Shown here: positions 1 through 6,382 of the stretch, piece by piece | Layout: the number at the start of each line of letters is the position of its first letter | Position numbering within the stretch: the first letter of the stretch is position 1 | Assembly: GCA_934589705.1 (NCBI GenBank) | Contig: CAKTOH010000002.1 | Location: 1 to 64,000, forward strand | Origin: an uncultured Oscillospiraceae bacterium | GTDB taxonomy: Bacteria; Bacillota; Clostridia; Oscillospirales; Oscillospiraceae | Direction: 5' to 3' | Length of the DNA: 64,000 nucleotides | The notes under the pieces: generated by a model | The model's input: only the letters and a program-made list of their open reading frames with translations | What the model was told of the DNA's origin: nothing | Database searches by the model: none | Position numbers and translations under genes: made by a program

Positions 1-76
1 TTCCACCGTTTTTCAAACCTTGCCTGAGAACAAAATCTCTCGCTGCCAGCTCTTGCCGATTTAATCAGAGCTTCCC
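1..76 (-). repeat. Family-2 palindromic repeat, partial copy cut by window edge
   Basis: This is the reverse complement of the left half of the element at 60375-60536; the last 76 bases match with only a few differences, including the terminal GGGAAGCTCTGATTAA. The rest of the element would lie before base 1. The end of the lipoprotein gene (TAA at 61-63) lies inside it, so the repeat supplies the last codons of that gene. Confidence 0.8.
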
Positions 77-360
77 TTGGTTCTGCCGTTGGTACCGGGA
101 AGGGTGGTTTCCCCAGAGGCCCCGGTGGCTCCGGTGCTCTCCTCCACCAGCGGGCCGTTGCCGTGGTTCACGGTTTCATCGGTCTGGGTGGGTGCAGTAG
201 TCGTCTGCGTGGGACGAGAGGTAGCCACGGTGGTTTCCTCAATGGTGGGCAGCAGGGTTGTCGGCGTGGTCACCGCCCCGTTCCGGTTCGTACAGCCGCA
301 GCCGGTAAGCATGGCGGCTGAAATGACCAGACTCATAAACAAAGACGCAAAGGCTTTCAT
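61..360 (-). CDS. Small Thr-rich lipoprotein
   Basis: 99-residue protein with a lipoprotein signal: Met-Lys, a hydrophobic stretch to about residue 19, then an LTGC lipobox with the lipidated Cys at about residue 21. The mature part is low-complexity, dominated by Thr, Gly and Glu, and has no domain I recognise; it may be a flexible tether on the outer face of the membrane. The ATG has a good ribosome binding site (TGGAGGG, 7 bases upstream). The last codons (Gly-Ser-Ser-Asp-stop) are encoded by the adjacent palindromic repeat, so the original C-terminus may have differed. Function unknown. Confidence 0.7.
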   Translation of the reverse strand: MKAFASLFMSLVISAAMLTGCGCTNRNGAVTTPTTLLPTIEETTVATSRPTQTTTAPTQTDETVNHGNGPLVEESTGATGASGETTLPGTNGRTKGSSD

Positions 361-486
361 TTCATTCCCTCCAGAAATTTTGGTTGCAGAGCTATTATTT
401 CCTTTGCTTTCCGGTTTAGCCTGGTAAATATTCCCGGATTTCTCCTTTCCTTTTTGTTTTATCGATATAAAAATCGCAAAAATCCG

Positions 487-515
487 TTGCTTTTTTTCCG
501 GCTTTCAGGTATAAT
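487..515 (+). promoter_or_regulatory. Promoter of the polyferredoxin gene
   Basis: TTGCTT at 487-492, a 17-base spacer, and a perfect TATAAT at 510-515. The transcript would start near 522, giving a leader of about 130 nt before the ATG at 654. Confidence 0.75.
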
Positions 516-531
516 ACGAAATGTCAAATAA

Positions 532-559
532 GGGAAGGTTCTGAGGAAATCGGCAAAAG
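532..559 (+). repeat. Fragment resembling the end of the family-2 repeat
   Basis: About 28 bases here match the outer end of the family-2 element at 19031 (GGGAAG, then CTGAGGAAATCGGCAA) with one extra base and two differences. The rest of a family-2 copy is not recognisable, although a CTTTCCC at about 623-629 could be a decayed other end. It lies in the 5' leader of the ferredoxin gene. Confidence 0.45.
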
Positions 560-653
560 GCGCTTCTTTTCGGGTCAGGGGGATTGCGAAGGGAGGCCGA
601 GCCGCCGCAAGTAAGGAAACAGGACTTTCCCGCGGATTAGGGAGGATCCTTTT

Positions 654-1034
654 ATGAAAAAATTGGTAGCAAAGAAAGACGCGCAGTGCATGGCCTGCCT
701 GCAGTGTGTGACCGCCTGTTCCGAGGCGTTCTACAAGCAGGCGGATGTGACTCTGTCCTGCATCCAGATCGTGGCCAAGGGCACCGGTGCCAAGCCCAAC
801 ACCTGCATTCAGTGCGGCAAGTGTATGCGCTCCTGCGAGCATGAGGCCATTACCCAGAACCCCAAGACCGGCGTGTACATGATCAATAAGAAGAAGTGCG
901 TTGGCTGCGGCAAGTGCGTGGAGGCCTGCCCCATGAAGGTCATGGTTCTCAAGGACACCGCTTCCAAGTGCATCGCCTGCGGCATCTGCGCCAAGGCATG
1001 TCCCATGGACGTTCTGGAAATCGTGGAAAAGTAA
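654..1034 (+). CDS. Polyferredoxin with four [4Fe-4S] motifs
   Basis: 126-residue soluble iron-sulfur protein. Four CxxCxxCxxxC motifs are visible: CMACLQCVTAC near residue 13, CIQCGKCMRSC near 49, CVGCGKCVEACP near 80 and CIACGICAKACP near 104. The last two have the Pro after the fourth Cys typical of ferredoxin clusters. By family it is a low-potential electron carrier or the electron-transfer subunit of an oxidoreductase. No oxidoreductase gene is adjacent: it has its own promoter and a terminator at 1047-1072, so its partner is elsewhere. The ATG follows a clear AGGGAGG site. Confidence 0.9.
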   Translation: MKKLVAKKDAQCMACLQCVTACSEAFYKQADVTLSCIQIVAKGTGAKPNTCIQCGKCMRSCEHEAITQNPKTGVYMINKKKCVGCGKCVEACPMKVMVLKDTASKCIACGICAKACPMDVLEIVEK

Positions 1035-1046
1035 GGCTTTCCCAGG

Positions 1047-1072
1047 CGGGCAGCTGCGGCTGCCCGTTTTTT
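1047..1072 (+). terminator. Rho-independent terminator after the ferredoxin gene
   Basis: CGGGCAGC and GCTGCCCG form an 8-bp stem with a TGCG loop, followed by six T. Confidence 0.9.
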
Positions 1073-1097
1073 CTGCCAGAAGAAGGAAGGAAACATC

Positions 1098-2165
1098 ATG
1101 AGCAAGAAAAAAATCTGGCTGACGGCGGCGGTAGCCCTGATCGGGGTGCTGCTGGCGGCGCTTTTGGCCGGAGGGCTGTACCTGCGGCATATGGTGGGTC
1201 TTGTGCGAAGCGCCGAGGAAAATACCGTGGCGACCCTATCTCAGGAGGAGCTGGAGGCGTTGCTGGGAACCACCGAGGAACCCCGGGAAACCAGTCCCGA
1301 GGACACCTGGCCCCAAATTCACTCCGATCAGAACATCACAAACATCATGCTGGTAGGCCACAACTACCGGGAGGACGAGCCCAACTTGCTGGCGGACACC
1401 ATGATCCTGTGCTCCGTCAACCGGGAGACCAAGACTCTGAGCATGGTGTCCTTCATGCGGGATCTCTACGTTCCCCTGCCCGCCTACGCCGGGCACTCCG
1501 GAGGCCGGAACCGGATCAACGTGTGCTACGCCCTGGGAAGTCAGTGGAAGCGGTCGTCTCTCGGCGGCATGGAGATGCTGGCCAAGTGCATCGAGCAGAA
1601 TTTCGGCGTCCATGTGGATCACACCATTGAGGTCAGCTTCGATACCTTCATTTCCATCATCGACACCCTGGGCGGCGTGGAGGTGGAGCTGACGGAGCAG
1701 GAAGCGGAGTATCTGACCCAGAAGGTTGGCTATGTGGGGGAAATGCAGGCGGGACGGCAGGTGCTTGCGGGCAACGAGGCCCTGGCCTACGCCCGGATCC
1801 GGAAAATCGACAGCGACCGCCAGCGAGCCGCCCGGCAGCGCGGCGTCATTACCTCGGTCATTGACCGCTGCCGCTCTATGGGGCTGCTGGAAATCCACGA
1901 TCTGGCGGAAAAAGTACTGCCCATGATCGTCACCGACATGACTACCGACGAAATCACCGACTATCTCTGGGAGTTTATCCCCATGGTGAAGGATCTGAAG
2001 CTGGAATCTCTGACCATTCCCGTGGACAACGAGATCCTGCCCCAGAGCGCCTGGGGAAAGACCATTGAGCTGTATGGATATCAGTCCAGCGTGCTGGAGT
2101 GCAACCTCAAGAGCAATGGGGAATATTTACGGAATTTCCTGGGGATTGTGCCGGAGGCCTCCTGA
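1098..2165 (+). CDS. LytR-CpsA-Psr (LCP) family envelope glycopolymer ligase
   Basis: 355 residues. An N-terminal membrane anchor (about 6-27) precedes an extracellular LCP domain that begins with NITNIMLVG near residue 78 and contains the family's Arg-rich core (FMRDLYVPLP about 120, GGRNRINVCYALG about 137, and RIRKIDSDRQRAARQRG about 234). LCP enzymes transfer undecaprenyl-linked polymers such as teichoic acid or capsule to peptidoglycan. This one is a plausible attachment enzyme for the polymers encoded at 20893-53744, although it is not linked to that locus. The ribosome binding site is AGAAGGAAGG. The TGA stop lies in the first bases of a family-1 repeat. Confidence 0.92.
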   Translation: MSKKKIWLTAAVALIGVLLAALLAGGLYLRHMVGLVRSAEENTVATLSQEELEALLGTTEEPRETSPEDTWPQIHSDQNITNIMLVGHNYREDEPNLLADTMILCSVNRETKTLSMVSFMRDLYVPLPAYAGHSGGRNRINVCYALGSQWKRSSLGGMEMLAKCIEQNFGVHVDHTIEVSFDTFISIIDTLGGVEVELTEQEAEYLTQKVGYVGEMQAGRQVLAGNEALAYARIRKIDSDRQRAARQRGVITSVIDRCRSMGLLEIHDLAEKVLPMIVTDMTTDEITDYLWEFIPMVKDLKLESLTIPVDNEILPQSAWGKTIELYGYQSSVLECNLKSNGEYLRNFLGIVPEAS

Positions 2166-2334
2166 TACTATTTCCTGATTAAAATCTTAATTTTAATCAG
2201 GAAGGCATCGCCTGAAGGCGCTGCCAGTTTTGTGATTTATAAGGAAAGAAATCACAAAACAAGTCTCATATGAACTCCATGCCCTTCAGGCAATTAAAAT
2301 CTTTTTTTAAGATTTTAATTGGAGTTCAGTATGA
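2162..2334 (+). repeat. Family-1 multi-hairpin repeat, copy 1
   Basis: 173-bp A+T-rich element, almost identical to copies at 24608-24780 and (inverted) 15084-15256. Four hairpins follow each other: 2172-2203 (13-bp stem, 6-base loop), 2204-2225 (GGCATCGCC/GGCGCTGCC with TGAA loop), 2228-2259 (11-bp stem), and a nested one at 2272-2327 whose inner stem is AATTAAAATCTT/AAGATTTTAATT. The ends carry short inverted ATACT/AGTAT. No ORF inside. The LCP stop codon lies in its first bases (CTGATACT). Confidence 0.9.
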
Positions 2335-2341
2335 TACGCGC

Positions 2342-2376
2342 AAAAACGGCGTGACCAAATTGGTCACGCCGGTTTT
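2342..2376. terminator. Probable bidirectional terminator
   Basis: GGCGTGACCA and TGGTCACGCC pair in a 10-bp stem with a 3-base loop, flanked by A5 on the left and T4 on the right. It lies between the convergent LCP and ABC genes. Confidence 0.65.
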
Positions 2377-2410
2377 ACTGGCCCATAATCGTCAGCCCAA
2401 ATAAGGAGCG

Positions 2411-2453
2411 GATTGCCACACCAGTGACATCGGTCACTGGTTCGCAATGACAG
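2411..2453 (-). repeat. Family-4 palindromic repeat, copy 1
   Basis: Starts GATTGCCACACCAGTGACAT and ends GGTTCGCAATGACAG; CCAGTGAC and GTCACTGG form the stem. It is the reverse complement of most of the copy at 6245-6308. Confidence 0.75.
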
Positions 2454-2462
2454 CTTTTAACG

Positions 2463-2492
2463 AAAAAAGGACGCACGGGTTGTGCGTCCTTT
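2463..2492 (-). terminator. Terminator of the ABC exporter operon
   Basis: On the minus strand GGACGCAC and GTGCGTCC pair in an 8-bp stem with a 5-base loop, followed by six T. Confidence 0.85.
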
Positions 2493-2500
2493 CTGCATAA

Positions 2501-4240
2501 TCAATGGGCGAACTGGCTCTCATAAAGCTTTGCGTAGAAGCCCTGCTTTTGCAGAAGCTCTTCATGCCTTCCCTGCTCGATGATATGTCCGTCCTTCATA
2601 ACCAGAATCCGGTCGGCTCCCTGGATGGTAGAAAGCCGGTGCGCCACGATGAAGGAGGTTCTTCCCTGCATCATGGTGTCGAAGGCCTTCTGAATCCTCA
2701 CCTCGGTACGGGTGTCGATGGAGGAGGTGGCCTCGTCCAGGAAAAGCATGGGCGGCAGGCACAGCATCACCCGGGCAATGCACAGCAGCTGCTTCTGCCC
2801 CTGGGACAGATTGCCGCCGTTTTCGGAAATCTCCGTGTCGTAGCCCTGGGGCAGGCGGCGGATGAAGCTGTGGGCGTGGGCCTGCTTGGCGGCCTCCACG
2901 ATTTCCTCCTCCGTGGCCTCCGGACGACCCATGGCAATATTCTCCCGGATGGTGCCGGCCTTCAGCCAGGTATCCTGAAGCACCATGCCCACACAGTGGC
3001 GCAGATCGTCCCGACGCATGTGGCGGGTATTCACCCCGTCCAGAAGAATTTCGCCGCCGTCCGGGTCGTAGAACCGCATGAGAAGGTTAATAAAGGTGGT
3101 CTTGCCGCAGCCCGTAGGGCCGACAATGGCGATCCGCTGACCGGGCTTGACGCTCAGGTTAAAGTGATCGATCAGAGGCTTCTCCGGCACATAGGAGAAT
3201 TTCAGGTCGTGAATCTCCACCGCGCCCTGAACGGTCTGCGGACGCTCCGGATTCTCCGGCTCGGGGGTGCGCTCAGGCGCTTCGATGAGCTCGAAAACCC
3301 GACCGGCACAGGCCAGGGCGTTTTGCAGCTCCGTGACCACGCCGGAGATCTCATTGAAGGGCTTGGTGTACTGATTGGCATAATTCAGGAAGGTAGTCAG
3401 GCTGCCTACGGAAATGCCGCCAGCCATGGCAAGCAAGGCACCGGTCAAGCCCACGCCCGCATAGACCAGGGAGTTGACAAACCGGGTGCTGGGGTTGACG
3501 AGAGACGAAAAGAAGATAGCCCGCAAGGAGGCCTTCTGAAGCCGCCCGTTGATCTCGTCGAACTGCTCCATGGAGGAAGCCTCGTGGCCGAAGGCCCGCA
3601 CCACCTTGATATTGCCGATGGTTTCATCGATCAGGCCGGTCTGCTCCCCTCGGGTGACCGTTTGCAGCCGGAACATGGAGTAGGTTCGCTTGGCGATGAA
3701 ATTGGCTACCAGCAGCGACAGGGGTGTAATGCACACCACCACCAGAGCAATGCCCCAGTGAATGCGCACCATGAAAAGCAGTGTGCCCAGGATCGTCATC
3801 ACGCCGGTGAACAGCTGGGTAAAGCCCATGAGCAGGCCGTCGGCAAAGGTGTCCACATCCGCAATGACCCGGCTGACAATATCCCCCTGGGGATGGGCAT
3901 CCAGATAGCTCAGGGGCAGCTTCTGGATATGCACAAAGGCCTCGTTGCGGATATCACGGGTGATGCGGAAGGTCATCCGGTTATTCAGCTCACTCATGAG
4001 CCACTGGGCCGCCCCGGCCACGATGGCACAGATCAAAACGTTGCGAAGGTGCACGCTCATCTGGGCAAAATCCACATGACCGGCATCCACGATGCAGTCG
4101 ATGGCAGTGCCCACCAGAATGGGAATGTACAGGGTCATGACCACATTGACCGTCGCCAGCACCAGCGAGGCGATCAGGCTCACCCAATACCTGCGGATCC
4201 GGTGAAGGACTTTCTTCAGAACCAGGGTCTGGTTATTCAT
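2501..4240 (-). CDS. ABC exporter, catalytic half-transporter of a heterodimer
   Basis: 579 residues from the ATG at 4240, chosen because AAGGAGGTGG sits 11 bases upstream; the frame stays open further up but has no such site. An N-terminal six-helix exporter domain (about 15-310) precedes a nucleotide-binding domain with Walker A GPTGCGKTT, signature LSQGQKQ, Walker B with catalytic Glu (LFLDEATSS) and switch His (IVAHRLST), so this half has the intact catalytic Glu and switch His. It overlaps the upstream half-transporter by 8 bp, indicating a coupled operon. The substrate (drug, lipid or peptide) cannot be told from sequence. Confidence 0.93.
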   Translation of the reverse strand: MNNQTLVLKKVLHRIRRYWVSLIASLVLATVNVVMTLYIPILVGTAIDCIVDAGHVDFAQMSVHLRNVLICAIVAGAAQWLMSELNNRMTFRITRDIRNEAFVHIQKLPLSYLDAHPQGDIVSRVIADVDTFADGLLMGFTQLFTGVMTILGTLLFMVRIHWGIALVVVCITPLSLLVANFIAKRTYSMFRLQTVTRGEQTGLIDETIGNIKVVRAFGHEASSMEQFDEINGRLQKASLRAIFFSSLVNPSTRFVNSLVYAGVGLTGALLAMAGGISVGSLTTFLNYANQYTKPFNEISGVVTELQNALACAGRVFELIEAPERTPEPENPERPQTVQGAVEIHDLKFSYVPEKPLIDHFNLSVKPGQRIAIVGPTGCGKTTFINLLMRFYDPDGGEILLDGVNTRHMRRDDLRHCVGMVLQDTWLKAGTIRENIAMGRPEATEEEIVEAAKQAHAHSFIRRLPQGYDTEISENGGNLSQGQKQLLCIARVMLCLPPMLFLDEATSSIDTRTEVRIQKAFDTMMQGRTSFIVAHRLSTIQGADRILVMKDGHIIEQGRHEELLQKQGFYAKLYESQFAH

Positions 4241-5957
4241 GCGCTGCCACCTCCTTGGGGAACTGGGAATAATAGATTTCCTGATAGGTGGGGCAATCGG
4301 CGAGAAGCTTGTCATGGGTGCCCTTCCCTACCAGGCATCCGTCATCCAGCACCAGAATTTCATCGGCGTAGCGGACGGAGGCCGCCCGCTGGGAGACGAT
4401 AAAGGTGGTAGGCGGGTTCTCCATTCCCCGGATGGCCATGCGAAGGTTCGCGTCGGTGGCAAAGTCCAGAGCGGAGGCACTGTCGTCCAGAATCAGGATG
4501 GCAGGTTTGCGAACCAGCGCCCGGGCAATGGTCAGACGCTGCCGCTGGCCGCCGGAGAAATTGGCTCCCCCCTGCTCCACGGACGCGTCCAGGCCTCCCT
4601 CCTTGCCCTGAACCACCTCCTGAGCCTGGGCAATTTTCAGAGCGTCCCACAGGGCTTCCTCCGAAGCGTTTTCGTTGCCCCACAGGAGGTTCTGGCGAAT
4701 GGTGCCCTTGAAGAGCACCGCTTTCTGGGGCACTACGCCAATCTGCCGGCGCAGACTGTTCAGGTCAAAATCATTGACATTTTTGCCGTCCAGGAGCACC
4801 TGGCCTTCCGAGGCATCGTAAAGCCGGGGAATCAGGTTCACCAGGGTGGTTTTGCCGGAGCCGGTGCCGCCGATGATGCCAATGGTCTGGCCGGGCCGGG
4901 CCTGGAAGGAAATATGCTCCAGAGAGGGGCTGGAAGCCCCCGCGTAGGCCGCGCTTACATCCCGGAATTCCACGTCGCCGGAAAGTTTTCCCTCATCGGC
5001 GCCGTTTTCCTGGTCGCTTTCCAGCTTCAGCACCGCGGAGATCCGGTTGCCGCAGGCCACAGCCTTGGCAATGGTGACAATCAGATTTGCCATTTTAATC
5101 AGCTCAATGAGAATCTGGGACATGTAGTTATACAGGGCGATCACCAGGCCCTGGGTCAGGATCCCCTCTTGCACCCGGATGGCACCCACCCGCACCAGCA
5201 GAACCACCGCCAGATTGATGACCACATAGGTCAGGGGGTTCATGAGCGCCGAGATCCGCCCGGCGGACAGCTGACGGTTGGTCAGGCTCTCGGTCTTTTC
5301 CGCAAAGCCTGCCACCTCCGTATCTTCCTTGCAGAAGGCACGAAGAACCCGGACGCCGGCAAGATTCTGCCGGGTGGCAGAGGTCACCCCGTCCAAAGCT
5401 CCCTGAACCCGCTTATACATGGGCATGGTGACGAGCATGATGCCGAAGACGATCAGACACAGCACGGGAATGACACCGGCAAAGACCAGAGCCGCCCGAA
5501 AGTCGATGGTAAAGGCCATGAACATGGCACCGAAAACCACAAAGGGCGACCGGAGCAGCAGACGCAGGGTCAGGTTCACACCGCTTTGCACCTGGTTGAT
5601 ATCGGAAGTCATCCGGGTCACCATGGTGGAGGTGCCCAGCTGATCGATCTGGTTATAGCTCAAATGGAGGATATGATCCATGAGCACATGGCGCAGACGG
5701 GTGGAAAAGCCCACCGCAGCCACCGCGGAAAAATACTGGGCGCAGACGGCCATGCAAAGGCCGATGACGCCGAGAGCCACCATGACCAGACACATTTTGA
5801 TCACATAGCCCGTATCCCCGTTTCGGATACCCTGATCCACAATTTGCGCCACCACCAGGGGCACAAACAGCTCGAAGGTTGCTTCCAGCAGCTTGAATAC
5901 CGGGCCAAGAACGCACTGTTTTTCGTAGCCCTTCAGGTATTGCAAAAGAGACTTCAT
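4233..5957 (-). CDS. ABC exporter, degenerate-site half-transporter
   Basis: 574 residues: six-helix exporter domain (about 15-300) and nucleotide-binding domain (about 335-565). Walker A is GGTGSGKTT and the signature is FSGGQRQR, but the residue after Walker B is Asp (LILDDSAS) instead of the catalytic Glu, and the switch His is replaced by Gln (IVSQRAAS). Such changes are typical of the non-catalytic partner in heterodimeric type IV exporters such as BmrCD or TM287/288. First gene of the two-gene operon, with a promoter at 5979-6007. The site before the ATG is TTGAGGTGAT. Confidence 0.93.
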   Translation of the reverse strand: MKSLLQYLKGYEKQCVLGPVFKLLEATFELFVPLVVAQIVDQGIRNGDTGYVIKMCLVMVALGVIGLCMAVCAQYFSAVAAVGFSTRLRHVLMDHILHLSYNQIDQLGTSTMVTRMTSDINQVQSGVNLTLRLLLRSPFVVFGAMFMAFTIDFRAALVFAGVIPVLCLIVFGIMLVTMPMYKRVQGALDGVTSATRQNLAGVRVLRAFCKEDTEVAGFAEKTESLTNRQLSAGRISALMNPLTYVVINLAVVLLVRVGAIRVQEGILTQGLVIALYNYMSQILIELIKMANLIVTIAKAVACGNRISAVLKLESDQENGADEGKLSGDVEFRDVSAAYAGASSPSLEHISFQARPGQTIGIIGGTGSGKTTLVNLIPRLYDASEGQVLLDGKNVNDFDLNSLRRQIGVVPQKAVLFKGTIRQNLLWGNENASEEALWDALKIAQAQEVVQGKEGGLDASVEQGGANFSGGQRQRLTIARALVRKPAILILDDSASALDFATDANLRMAIRGMENPPTTFIVSQRAASVRYADEILVLDDGCLVGKGTHDKLLADCPTYQEIYYSQFPKEVAAHE

Positions 5958-5978
5958 ACCATCACCTCAACGGGTCAG

Positions 5979-6007
5979 ATTATAGCATTCTTTTTCCTGG
6001 TTTTCAA
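5979..6007 (-). promoter_or_regulatory. Promoter of the ABC exporter operon
   Basis: Minus-strand TTGAAA (6002-6007), 17-base spacer, perfect TATAAT (5979-5984); the start codon follows about 22 bases after the -10. Confidence 0.85.
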
Positions 6008-6052
6008 GTATGGCGGGGAAAAATGGGGTTTCTCATTGCATTCAGTCTCCTA

Positions 6053-6213
6053 AAAGATTTCGGTGTCTGTTCCTCCGGAGGCAATGTTCTTGTCTCGGCA
6101 AGAACATTGAGAAGTAAGCGGACTTAAGGGGCGCTGACGGCAAAGCCGCCCCCTTAAGAATCCCCCGGCCGCATCGCCGGAAGCGCAGAGAAAAGTTTCG
6201 TGTTGCTATGGGT
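6053..6213 (+). repeat. Family-3 hairpin repeat, copy 1
   Basis: About 160 bp closely matching 15910-16068 in the same orientation. It contains AATGTTCTTG/CAAGAACATT, CTTAAGGGGCG/CGCCCCCTTAAG and CCGGC/GCCGG hairpins, and ends with a conserved GTTGCTATGGG. No coding potential. It fills the gap upstream of the ABC promoter. Confidence 0.85.
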
Positions 6214-6244
6214 AGTCCCAACGAGAGTGCTCATATAAAGCGAT

Positions 6245-6308
6245 GTCATTGCGAATCAGTGACCGATGTCACTGGTGTGGCAATCCGCATCCCCTGGTTT
6301 GGAATGAC
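6245..6308 (+). repeat. Family-4 palindromic repeat, copy 2
   Basis: Begins TGTCATTGCGAATCAGTGAC and ends GGTTTGGAATGACA, so TGTCATT and AATGACA are inverted ends; the inner CAGTGAC/GTCACTG stem matches the copy at 2411-2453 in reverse. Confidence 0.8.
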
Positions 6309-6341
6309 AACGTATTCTTTGGCTCTCTGAGACAGAGTAAA

Positions 6342-6368
6342 CGCCCCGAAGCGGGAAGCTTCGGGGCG
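6342..6368 (-). terminator. Terminator-like hairpin after the GLUG-protein gene
   Basis: CGCCCCGAAG and its complement GCTTCGGGGCG form a 10-bp G+C-rich stem 15 bases past the stop codon on the minus strand. The following T-run is short (GTTTAC), so termination strength is uncertain. Confidence 0.6.
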
Positions 6369-6382
6369 TGATTGGAATAGAA

